A stretch of 6,818 nt of DNA from a bacterium (GCA_016873405.1 VGXH01000097.1:1-6818), one strand, 5' to 3'. Shown: positions 1 through 6,336, numbered from the stretch's first letter. The notes: generated by a model from the letters alone, not told the origin. Numbers and translations are program-made.

Positions 1-359
1 ACCCCTACAGTTTCTCCAACATCTACCGAACTTTGAAAGTGGGCTCGGGCAACGCCGCCCACCTGAACGAGTACTTCTGCGTCCCCCAGGCCCACCTGCT
101 GGGCATCACGCCGCAGGACATCATCGACTACCAGCTGCCCACCCACCCGCTCAAGGACGTCGACATCAAGCGCGCGAAGGACGCCCTGAAGAACGACCCC
201 TTCATCCTGCACTACAAGCCGTGGCAGCAGGCCTTCGAGCAGATCATCCGCATGGGGGTCCGCGCCGAGCAGCAGGCCCTGGCCAAGCACGGCCTCAATT
301 ACGTGATCGACGAGTACCTGCCGCGCAAGCTGGCGCACGTGGAGCGGTTCCTGCCCTGA
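1..359 (+). CDS. top6A: DNA topoisomerase VI subunit A, C-terminal part (5' truncated by window)
   Basis: Type IIB topoisomerases relax and decatenate DNA by ATP-dependent double-strand passage. Subunit A (Spo11-like) carries the cleaving tyrosine and a Toprim metal-binding fold; subunit B is the ATPase. The window holds only about the last 118 codons, read from position 3. The first visible residues, PYSFSNIYRTLKVGS, match the segment just after the Toprim DxD-P motif (family pattern DPxG-x-IYSxxKxGS). Further matches are a LLGITPQDI segment, the DVDIKRAKDAL helix, a WQQAFEQIIRMG helix, the RAEQQALAKHGL helix and the closing EYLPRKL signature, ending FLP and TGA. The catalytic tyrosine lies upstream of the window. 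An apparent TTG start at 33 is internal to the gene. Subunit B would be expected just upstream but cannot be seen. The family call rests on several collinear motifs recalled from archaeal homologues. Confidence 0.88.
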   Translation, partial: PYSFSNIYRTLKVGSGNAAHLNEYFCVPQAHLLGITPQDIIDYQLPTHPLKDVDIKRAKDALKNDPFILHYKPWQQAFEQIIRMGVRAEQQALAKHGLNYVIDEYLPRKLAHVERFLP

Positions 360-528
360 CCGGGGGGCGCCCGGCAGCAGGGGCGGCCGCCACCCGGCGG
401 CGCGACGATGACGCTGCGACGGCTGCCACCGGGCGGCGACGGCCGCGGGCGGTGCCACCATCCCGGGTAGACGATGATCCCCGCGAGGGGGGCCGAGGCG
501 AGTTGTCGAAGGTCCCTTTTCCCCGCCG

Positions 529-542
529 GTTGACGCATCAAC
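529..542. promoter_or_regulatory. Operator-like palindrome, distal copy
   Basis: The site reads GTTGACGCATCAAC, with GTTGA and TCAAC arms around a 4-bp centre. It differs from the second copy (594-607) at only two central bases, and both are preceded by CG. It lies about 126 bp upstream of the regulator's start codon. Autoregulation by a dimeric MarR-type protein is an inference from position and symmetry; the binding protein is not shown by the sequence. Confidence 0.5.
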
Positions 543-592
543 GATCCGGGGGCCTGCAAATGGCGAGCGGAGGCCTTGCGGATGCCCCGATC

Positions 593-608
593 GGTTGACG
601 TGTCAACC
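593..608. promoter_or_regulatory. Operator-like palindrome, proximal copy
   Basis: The site reads GGTTGACGTGTCAACC: perfect 7-bp arms around a 2-bp centre. It repeats the distal copy in 12 of 14 core positions, with a start-to-start distance of 65 bp (about six helical turns). It sits about 60 bp upstream of the marR-like ATG. Two matching dyads ahead of a regulator gene fit cooperative autorepression, which MarR-family proteins commonly show. Confidence 0.55.
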
Positions 609-667
609 AGTGCGGCGGCGAGCACTGCGACAACTCACCTCACTCCCGGTAAGCAGCCACCGCGATT

Positions 668-1273
668 ATGGATGTTGTCACCGCGCCGCCTTGCCCCGCC
701 GAACCGGACGGCGAACTGCGCGCGCCCGGACCCGCCGTCCTCGCCGACCGGCTCATCCGCCTGGTGCGCAAGCTGCGCACGCAGGAGAGCAACAGCCTGT
801 ACGACTTCGCGATGGGACCGGCGCAGCTGGCCATGCTCGAGATCATCGCCGCCAATCCTGGCTTGCGCATGCGTGTGGTGGCGCAGGCACTCGGCGTGGA
901 TAGAGCCGCAGTCACCCGCGCCGTGCGGGGGCTGGAGCGAAACGGGTTCGTCGTGCGCAGACGCGGCGAGCGGGATCGGCGCGCCTGGGAGTTGTTCGCC
1001 ACGCGCTCCGGGCGATGGGCCCTGCAGAGCGCCGAAGATCCCCTGCTTTGCCCTGCCGCGCGCCTGGTCGCCGGGCTGGACACCGCCGATCGGCGGCAAC
1101 TCGAGGACTATCTGGCGCGCATGGACGCCAGCCTCGACGTGCCGGTGGCCGAACGCTGGCGGCGGCTGGTGCTGGGCGGGGCGCTTCCGCAGGCGACCGA
1201 CGCCGGGCCGCCGCCGGCCTGGACCGCGCCATCGCGCGCATCCGGGTTTCCGCCGCGGCCCTGCGGGTGCTAG
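668..1273 (+). CDS. MarR-family winged-helix transcriptional regulator
   Basis: The 201-residue protein is a probable dimeric DNA-binding regulator. After a roughly 25-residue Pro/Ala-rich start, a dimerisation helix (LADRLIRLVRKLR) leads into the winged-helix domain from about residue 49. That domain has GPAQLAMLEIIAANPGLRM, then the HTH pair VVAQALGVDRAAVTRAVRGLERNGFV, then the wing with the family-typical ERDRRA stretch. C-terminal helices follow (about 115-165). The last 30 residues are Pro/Ala-rich and match nothing I know. The ATG at 668 is the only reasonable start before the domain, but it lacks a clear Shine-Dalgarno sequence, unlike the other genes here. Two matching palindromes upstream suggest autoregulation. 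The NUDIX gene begins 58 bp after the stop, so an operon is plausible. The ligand and regulon are unknown; typical inducers are small phenolic or oxidising compounds. Confidence 0.82.
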   Translation: MDVVTAPPCPAEPDGELRAPGPAVLADRLIRLVRKLRTQESNSLYDFAMGPAQLAMLEIIAANPGLRMRVVAQALGVDRAAVTRAVRGLERNGFVVRRRGERDRRAWELFATRSGRWALQSAEDPLLCPAARLVAGLDTADRRQLEDYLARMDASLDVPVAERWRRLVLGGALPQATDAGPPPAWTAPSRASGFPPRPCGC

Positions 1274-1331
1274 ATTGCATCGTCCCGGTCAGGAGATCGT
1301 CGGTTCCGGATCCCGGAGAGGCCGTCCCGCC

Positions 1332-2012
1332 ATGCGCGTCATTCTCGTCGTCGAGCGCCGCCACCTGTTCCCCGGCCTCAGCCCGCAGGGCTTCCTGCCT
1401 CCGGGCGCCGTCGACCTGGAGGCCGTGGCCGGCCGTCTGTTCTTCGCCGAGCGCGACTACATGGAGCAGTGCTCGCACTACAAGCAGGTGATCCCCTACC
1501 TGGTGCTGACGCGCGGCGAGGGTGCCGCCGGGCGCGTGCTCTGCTACCAGCGGCGCAGCCGGCACACCGAGGCGCGGCTGGGCGGGCTGTGGTCGGTGGG
1601 CTTCGGCGGGCACATCGAGCCCGAGGACAGCAGCGAGGCGGCGCGCCGCTCGGCCGCGCTGCTGGAGACCACCGCGCTGCGCGAGATGGAAGAGGAGACC
1701 GGCCTGCGGCCGGGCGCCGGCGCGCTGAAGCTGGCGGGGTTCATCAACTCGGACGCGCAGGACGTCTCGAGCGTGCACTTCGGCGTGGTCTACCGGGTGG
1801 CGCTCGACGCGCTGCCGGGCACGGACGACGAACTGATCCGGCTGGTCAGCGCCCAGGCCGAGCCGCACCAGGCGCGATGGATCGCGGCCGGCGAACTGCC
1901 CGGGCTGCTGGGCGACGGTGGGGGTCCGGACGGCGGCTCGTTCGAGGACTGGTCGCGGATCTCGGTGCGCGGCCTGTTCGGGACCGGCAAGGGCTCGGCT
2001 CCGGTCCGCTGA
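1332..2012 (+). CDS. NUDIX hydrolase, predicted phosphoesterase type
   Basis: The 226-residue protein is a NUDIX-fold enzyme, expected to hydrolyse a pyrophosphate bond in a nucleoside-diphosphate-linked substrate with Mg2+. The substrate cannot be told. The core is clear: IPYLVLTRG (beta strand), YQRRSRHTEARLGGLWSVGFGGHI, then the catalytic helix R117-EMEEETGL, with E121 and E122 the likely metal ligands. Between G93 and R117 there are 23 residues against 13 in the standard NUDIX box. The extra ten form an acidic/Ala-rich stretch after HIEPED. I recall a similar expanded box in the 'predicted phosphoesterase, MutT/NUDIX' group (COG4112-like), whose members also share the GFGGH and C-terminal W-S-R features. 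The ATG at 1332 follows GGAGAGG (1315-1321) at 10 nt. A TGCTAGATT extended -10-like string overlaps the upstream gene's stop, but its -35 is poor. The final ten residues look non-conserved. Confidence 0.85.
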   Translation: MRVILVVERRHLFPGLSPQGFLPPGAVDLEAVAGRLFFAERDYMEQCSHYKQVIPYLVLTRGEGAAGRVLCYQRRSRHTEARLGGLWSVGFGGHIEPEDSSEAARRSAALLETTALREMEEETGLRPGAGALKLAGFINSDAQDVSSVHFGVVYRVALDALPGTDDELIRLVSAQAEPHQARWIAAGELPGLLGDGGGPDGGSFEDWSRISVRGLFGTGKGSAPVR

Positions 2013-2409
2013 CCGCGACGGCGGCGCCCGCGTTCAGCAGTTCGGCAGCGGCCGGCTCCAGATGGGCGAAACAGAGCACGATCGCGCCCCAGGGGCGGCC
2101 CTCCCAGGGATCGCAGGTCCAGTCGTCCGCCAGCGCGTCCGCGCAACGGTAGTCCAGGGCCACGCCGCGCCGGGCGGCCAGCGCCAGCGCCTTGCGCCGG
2201 CCCACGGCGCTGCTGTCCACCGCCAGGACGCGATGGCCCGGCGTCGCCGCGAACACGGCATTGCGCCCCTCGCCCTCGGCCAGGCAGAGCACGGAGCCCG
2301 GCGGCAGCACCGGCAGGTGGGCGGCCAGGAAGGAGTTCGGCTCCTCGCCGTAGCAGTAGCGCGGGTGGTCGTAACGCTGGTCCCAGCGGTTGACGGGCTG
2401 CTCGGACAT
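1846..2409 (-). CDS. Class I SAM-dependent methyltransferase, probably C-terminally truncated
   Basis: Read leftward from the ATG at 2407-2409, preceded by GGGAG at 4 nt. The first 117 or so residues match small TehB/thiopurine-like methyltransferases. They include WDQRY at the N-terminus, YGEEPNSFL, then motif I VLCLAEGEGRN (41-50) for SAM binding, the acidic D65 in AVDSSAVG (end of strand beta 2), CADALADDW (89-97), and strand beta 4 GAIVLCFAHL (108-117). Such proteins usually continue for about 80 more residues with an LRPGG turn and strands beta 5-7. Here the sequence turns to Pro/Arg/Ser-rich text with no such features, and from 2012 downward it lies antisense inside the NUDIX gene. The other two minus frames do not restore the missing part, so a simple frameshift is unlikely. 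I infer a 3' deletion, so activity is doubtful and this may be a pseudogene. A longer in-frame extension to 2754 overlaps malate dehydrogenase and is not believed. Confidence 0.6.
   Translation of the reverse strand: MSEQPVNRWDQRYDHPRYCYGEEPNSFLAAHLPVLPPGSVLCLAEGEGRNAVFAATPGHRVLAVDSSAVGRRKALALAARRGVALDYRCADALADDWTCDPWEGRPWGAIVLCFAHLEPAAAELLNAGAAVAVSGPEPSPCRSRTGRAPRSATSPRTSRRPDPHRRPAARAVRRPRSIAPGAARPGR
2008..2038. terminator. Hairpin at the convergent gene junction, possible weak bidirectional terminator
   Basis: The arms GCTGACCGCG (2008-2017) and CGCGTTCAGC (2029-2038) pair at nine of ten positions around an 11-nt loop. The left arm contains the NUDIX stop codon. Neither side has a T-tract, so intrinsic termination is doubtful. 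The position between two convergent genes is what makes a terminator role thinkable. Confidence 0.3.
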
Positions 2410-2596
2410 GGGGCTCCCGACTGCCGCCGGGCTCCCCGCGCGGCGCGAATCAACTGCGCGCCATCGAAAGCGCTGGCTCTGCGCCAACGCGGGTGATAAC
2501 CTGCCGTCAACTCGAGCCGAGGCGGTCCACATTCGGTCCCGCAGGCGCTTCATGGGTCCGCATGCACCTGGAAGTCCCGCAGACACCTCAGCATGC

Positions 2597-2602
2597 AAGG
2601 AG
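2597..2602 (+). promoter_or_regulatory. Ribosome binding site fixing the malate dehydrogenase start
   Basis: AAGGAG lies 9 nt before the ATG at 2612. It decides the start, because the open frame extends upstream to 2390 with text unlike any dehydrogenase. Confidence 0.75.
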
Positions 2603-2611
2603 TCGGCTGTC

Positions 2612-3565
2612 ATGATCAACAAAATCGGCATCGTCGGCGGCGGCAACATCGGCGGCGTGCTCGCGGCCGAGATCGTCTCGCGCCGCCTGGCGCGCAACGT
2701 CGCGCTGGTCGACATCAAGGGTCCGGACCTGGCGGCCGGCAAGTGCCTGGACATCGCCGAGGCGATGCCCGTCTACGGCACCGACGTGAACGTCGTCGGC
2801 AGCAAGAACTACGACGTCCTGGCCGGATCCGACTTCGTGATCAACACCGCCGGCGTGCCGCGCACGATGCGCCCGGACGGCACCTACCCGTCGCGCGACG
2901 AGCTGCTGGCGATCAACCTGAAGATCACCGACCAGGTGGCCGACGGCATCAACCGGTTCGCGCCGGGCGCCTTCATCATCTCGATCGCCAACCCGCTGGA
3001 CGCCATCGTCTACCGCCTGTTCAAGAAGACGAAGTGCGACCCGAAGCGGATCATGGGCATGGCCGGCGTTCTCGATTCGGCGCGCTACAAGTACTTCGTG
3101 GCCGAAGCCGCGGGCGTATCGGTCGAGAACATCGAGGCCGTCGTGCTGGGCGGCCACGGCGACACGATGGTGCCGATCCGCAGCGCCTGCCGCGTCTACG
3201 GCCTGCCGGTCGATCAATTCGTGCCCGCCAAGAAGCTCGATGCGATCGAGGATCGCACGCGCAACGCCGGCGGCGAGGTGGTCAAGCTGCTGGGCTCGGG
3301 CTCGGCCTTTGTCAGCCCCGCGGTCAGCGCGCTGGAGATGGTCGAGGCCATCGCCTTCGACAAGAAGAAGATCGTGCCCGTGTGCGCGCTGCTGCAGGGC
3401 GAGTACTCGGTCAAGGGCCTGTTCGTGGGCGTGCCCTGCCTGCTGGGCAAGGACGGCATCGAGAAGATCATCAAGATCAAGCTGACGCCCGAGGAGGCGG
3501 CCGCGCTGAAGACGTCGGTGGCCGCGGTGAAGAAGACCTGCGCCGAGGTGGATGCCGCCAAGTAG
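2612..3565 (+). CDS. mdh: Malate dehydrogenase, NAD-dependent, LDH-like family
   Basis: The 317-residue cytosolic enzyme interconverts malate and oxaloacetate with NAD in the TCA cycle. The N-terminal Rossmann fold starts at once: IGIVGGGNIGG (residues 5-15) is the dinucleotide loop, and D34 in VDI is the acidic residue expected to favour NAD over NADP. IANPLD (125-130) binds cofactor and substrate. The catalytic pair is D155 (in MAGVLDSAR) with H182 (in GGHGDTMVP); R158 is a substrate arginine. R84 and R95 correspond to the two arginines of the mobile loop that marks malate over lactate specificity. That loop, R84-TMRPDGTYPS-R95, is five residues longer than the usual RKPGMSR form. Overall length is normal. 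The gene diverges from the methyltransferase across a 202-bp gap, where GATAAC (2495-2500) is a faint -10 candidate with a poor -35. A GC-rich hairpin follows the stop. Confidence 0.93.
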   Translation: MINKIGIVGGGNIGGVLAAEIVSRRLARNVALVDIKGPDLAAGKCLDIAEAMPVYGTDVNVVGSKNYDVLAGSDFVINTAGVPRTMRPDGTYPSRDELLAINLKITDQVADGINRFAPGAFIISIANPLDAIVYRLFKKTKCDPKRIMGMAGVLDSARYKYFVAEAAGVSVENIEAVVLGGHGDTMVPIRSACRVYGLPVDQFVPAKKLDAIEDRTRNAGGEVVKLLGSGSAFVSPAVSALEMVEAIAFDKKKIVPVCALLQGEYSVKGLFVGVPCLLGKDGIEKIIKIKLTPEEAAALKTSVAAVKKTCAEVDAAK

Positions 3566-3604
3566 GCGGCGCCGCGGCCGGCGATCCGTCACGATTCGGT
3601 CACG

Positions 3605-3645
3605 CCGCCGCCGGCGCCGCAGGGCTCCGGCGGCGGTCTCTCGTT
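3605..3645 (+). terminator. Hairpin terminator after malate dehydrogenase
   Basis: Perfect 10-bp arms CCGCCGCCGG (3605-3614) and CCGGCGGCGG (3627-3636) enclose a 12-nt loop and are followed by TCTCTCGTT. The pyrimidine tail is only moderately T-rich. It begins 40 bp after the mdh stop and ends against the -35 box of the next gene. A competing 9-bp pairing, 3566-3574 with 3612-3620, is also possible. Confidence 0.6.
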
Positions 3646-3672
3646 GAGATCCCGATCCGCATCCCGTACAAT
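3644..3672 (+). promoter_or_regulatory. Sigma-70-type promoter for the M14 peptidase gene
   Basis: A -35 box TTGAGA (3644-3649) and a -10 box TACAAT (3667-3672) are separated by exactly 17 bp. Each box matches four or five of six consensus bases, in a region where AT-rich hexamers are scarce. Transcription would begin near 3679, giving a leader of about 38 nt to the ATG at 3717. The -35 box directly abuts the preceding terminator tail. Confidence 0.65.
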
Positions 3673-3716
3673 GGTGGGGTTGCAGCCTCGGCCCCTCAAC
3701 CGACCTGGAGTCAACC

Positions 3717-6305
3717 ATGCCTCGCCCCCTGTCCGTGCTCGCGGCGGCGCTCTGCCTGCTGCTGTCCCTGACCGCCACCGCCGCCGAAATCCGCCACGAC
3801 CTGGTGCGCGTGCCCCTGACCGACCCCGCGCTGAGCGAGTGGCTGCGCCTGAACCAGAACTCGTTCGACGTCGTGCGGGTCAAGCCGGGCGTCGAGGCGC
3901 ACATCGCCTGCCTGCCGGGCGACGAGACCGCCCTGCGCGCGGCCGGCTTCGCGACCGAGTTGCTGCAACGCGACATGGAAGCCGCCGCCGCCTACCCCGA
4001 CAAGGGCATCGGCTTCGGCATCTACCACACCTTCAGCGAGAACGTGGCCTTCATGGACAGCCTGCGGCTGCAGTACCCGCACGTCATCAGCGCGAAGTGG
4101 TCCATCGGCACGACCTACCAGGGGCGCAGCATCTGGGCCTACCGCCTCTCCGACAACCCGGACGTCGACGAGACCGAGCCCGAGGTGCTGATCGACGGCA
4201 CGCACCACGCGCGCGAGATCATGGCCGCCGAGTTCCCGATCATGTTCGCCAAGTACCTCTGCGAGCGCTACGACACCGACCCGGCCATCAGGTGGCTGGT
4301 CGATAACCGCGAGTTGTACCTGATCCCGGTCGTCAACCCCGACGGCTTCGTCTACAACGAGACGACCAACCCCGACGGCGGCGGCATGTGGCGCAAGAAC
4401 CGCTCGCCGCAGGCCGGCGGCCAGTTCGGCGTCGACCTCAACCGCAACTATCCGAAGTTCTGGGGCTACGACGATGTGGGCAGCAGCCCCACCCCCTCGA
4501 GCATCACCTACCGCGGGCCCTCGGCCGCCAGCGAGCTCGAGACGCAGGCGATGATCAACTTCGTCAACGGTCGGCAGATCATCACGCACGACTCGGTGCA
4601 CACGTACTCGGGCATGACCTTGTATCCGTGGGGCTATGTCGACGCGCCGACGCCCCACCAGACTACCTTCCTGTACATCGCGCAGAAGATGACCGCGCAC
4701 AACAACTACGAGCACGGGCGGCCGGGCGCGATCCTCTACAGCGTGAACGGCGGCACCTTCGACACGATGTACGGCACCACCACCTTCCACCCGGCCATCT
4801 TCAGCGTGTCGAACGAGATCGGCAGCTACGGCTTCTGGCCGCCGGAGGCCAACCGCGCCATCGAGTTCCAGGAGAACCTCGAGGCGCACCTGTTCCTGAT
4901 GCGCGCGGCGGGCGTCTACGTGTCGGTGCACACGCCGGTGGTCAACGCCGCGGCCAAGGCCGTCAACCCGGGCGACGACGGCACGCTCAGCTTCACCGTC
5001 GAGAACGAGTCGGTGGCCGCCAGCGCGCTGAACGTCACGGTCACCGTCGCCAGCGACGACCCCTGGATCCAGCTCGGCGCCGCCACGCGCAGCGTGGGCT
5101 CGGTGGCCGCGATGGGCTCGGTCACGCTGACCGGCAACCCGATCCCCTTCAGCGTGGATCCGGCCTGCCCCGCCGGCCACCTGGTGCGGTTGACGGTGAC
5201 GGTCCACCAGCCGGGCGGCGGCGACGTCGCGTTCCCGCTGTCGTTCATGGTGGGCTCGCCGCAGCTGATCTTCAGCGACAACTTCGAGTCGGGCACGACG
5301 AACTGGACCCTGAGCGGGACCTGGGCCACGACCACGGCGCAATACCGCAGCGCCACGCGTTCGCTGACCGACACGCCGGCCGGCCAGTACACCAACAACA
5401 GCGCCACCTACGCCCAGCTGAACGGCACGCGGCGCGCGGCGCGCCTGCGCTTCTGGCACCGGTACGCGACCGAGACGAACTACGACTTCTGCCAGGTTCA
5501 GGTGTCGGCGAACGGCGGCCCCTGGACCACGCTTGCCTCCTACCACGGCACGCTGTCGACGTGGACGCAGGTGACGCTCGATCTGGCCGCCTACGCGGGC
5601 CAGGACCTGGCGTTCAGGTTCTACCTGACGACCGACGTTTCGGTGCTCGGCGACGGCTGGTACATCGACGACGTCGAGTTGGAGGGCGCCGCCTCCCCGT
5701 TCACGATGCTGACGCCGGTGCCTGTCTCACCGCTGGGCGGCGCCGTGACCGGCGCGCAGCCCGAGCTGACGGTCGCCAACAGCGCGTTGCCCGGCGGCGG
5801 CGCGGCCGTGTACGGCTTCCGCATCTTCGGCGACGAGGCCTGCACGCAGCTGGTCGAGGCGGTCGCCGACGTGGCCGAGCAGGCCGGCAGCACCGCCTGG
5901 ACGTCGCCCACCCTCGTCGCGGGCGACTACTGGTGGCGGGCCTGGGCCGGCGACGGCACCCGTCGCACGGCTCTGTCCGCGCCCGTGACCTTCACCGTGC
6001 AGCCGTACGTCTCGGGCGTGGCGACCGACCTGGTGGCCGGCCTGAAGGTGCTGGGCGGCGCCGGCGCCGGCGGCGCCCGCTTCCTGCTGACGGTGCCCGC
6101 CCGCAGCGAGGTGACCGTGGATGTCCACGACGCCCGCGGCGCCCGCGTGCGCCGCGTCTTCAGCGGCAGCCTCGAGGGCGGCGAGCGCCCGCTGGCCTGG
6201 GATGGCCGCGACGGGCAGGGCCGCGGCGTGGCCAGCGGCGTCTACTTCGTGCGCGCGCAGGTGGCCGGGCAGGACCTGGTGGGGCGCGTGGTGATCGTGA
6301 GGTAG
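3717..6305 (+). CDS. Secreted M14 zinc carboxypeptidase with C-terminal adhesion and FlgD-Ig-like domains
   Basis: This 862-residue exported metallopeptidase is expected to remove C-terminal residues from extracellular peptides. A signal peptide (residues 1-22 or 23, hydrophobic core VLAAALCLLLSL, cleavage near TATAA) is followed by a probable propeptide to about residue 98. The catalytic domain (about 100-398) resembles carboxypeptidase T. Zinc ligands are H164 and E167 in THHARE and H295 in SVHTYSG. Substrate residues N242-R243 lie in DLNRNYPKFWG, Y341 matches Tyr248 of carboxypeptidase A, and E367 in SNEIGSYG is the general base. All key residues are present. Then come a CARDB/APHP-like beta domain (about 400-512), a MAM-like jelly roll (517-655, from DNFESG to GWYIDDVEL), an Fn3-like domain (about 660-760) and a FlgD-Ig-like tail ending in GVYFVRAQV and VVIVR. 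The start follows TGGAG at 6 nt. The gene has its own promoter and terminator, so it is probably monocistronic. Surface anchoring through the tail is inferred. Confidence 0.92.
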   Translation: MPRPLSVLAAALCLLLSLTATAAEIRHDLVRVPLTDPALSEWLRLNQNSFDVVRVKPGVEAHIACLPGDETALRAAGFATELLQRDMEAAAAYPDKGIGFGIYHTFSENVAFMDSLRLQYPHVISAKWSIGTTYQGRSIWAYRLSDNPDVDETEPEVLIDGTHHAREIMAAEFPIMFAKYLCERYDTDPAIRWLVDNRELYLIPVVNPDGFVYNETTNPDGGGMWRKNRSPQAGGQFGVDLNRNYPKFWGYDDVGSSPTPSSITYRGPSAASELETQAMINFVNGRQIITHDSVHTYSGMTLYPWGYVDAPTPHQTTFLYIAQKMTAHNNYEHGRPGAILYSVNGGTFDTMYGTTTFHPAIFSVSNEIGSYGFWPPEANRAIEFQENLEAHLFLMRAAGVYVSVHTPVVNAAAKAVNPGDDGTLSFTVENESVAASALNVTVTVASDDPWIQLGAATRSVGSVAAMGSVTLTGNPIPFSVDPACPAGHLVRLTVTVHQPGGGDVAFPLSFMVGSPQLIFSDNFESGTTNWTLSGTWATTTAQYRSATRSLTDTPAGQYTNNSATYAQLNGTRRAARLRFWHRYATETNYDFCQVQVSANGGPWTTLASYHGTLSTWTQVTLDLAAYAGQDLAFRFYLTTDVSVLGDGWYIDDVELEGAASPFTMLTPVPVSPLGGAVTGAQPELTVANSALPGGGAAVYGFRIFGDEACTQLVEAVADVAEQAGSTAWTSPTLVAGDYWWRAWAGDGTRRTALSAPVTFTVQPYVSGVATDLVAGLKVLGGAGAGGARFLLTVPARSEVTVDVHDARGARVRRVFSGSLEGGERPLAWDGRDGQGRGVASGVYFVRAQVAGQDLVGRVVIVR

Positions 6306-6336
6306 GACGCCCCGCGCCGCCTGGACCAGCGAATGG

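Larger units (their letters stand above)
360..667. other. Non-coding region between top6A and the marR-like gene
   Basis: This 308-bp gap shows no convincing gene; ORFs crossing it are low-complexity Arg/Pro/Ala translations. The left half (about 385-460) is very GC-rich and holds three imperfect copies of a GCCACC-centred unit. One is a small hairpin, GCCGCC-ACCC-GGCGGC (386-401), with no T-tract, so it is at best a weak terminator for the topoisomerase gene. The right half holds two palindromic operator-like sites (529-542 and 594-607). I could not identify a good -10 box; TTGACG occurs inside each palindrome and could double as a -35 element. Confidence 0.6.

Noticed and set aside
595..623. 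TTGACG of the proximal palindrome as a -35 box
   Set aside because: No -10-like hexamer is found 15-19 bp downstream, so the palindrome is kept as an operator candidate without a promoter call.
576..2012. 478-residue fusion reading of the NUDIX frame starting at 576
   Set aside because: The part before 1332 is an out-of-frame shadow of the marR-like gene. NUDIX similarity and a ribosome binding site support the start at 1332.
2410..2754. N-terminal extension of the methyltransferase to 2754
   Set aside because: It crosses the divergent intergenic region and the mdh start with no similarity. ATG 2409 has GGGAG upstream and is followed by the family N-terminus.
2588..3976. 462-residue minus-strand open frame opposite mdh
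   Set aside because: It is the antisense shadow of malate dehydrogenase: Asp/Arg/Val/His-rich low-complexity text with no domain, caused by high GC.
3711..5546. 611-residue minus-strand open frame opposite the M14 peptidase
   Set aside because: It is a long shadow of a GC-rich gene. The plus strand has a signal peptide, all M14 catalytic residues, a ribosome binding site and a promoter.
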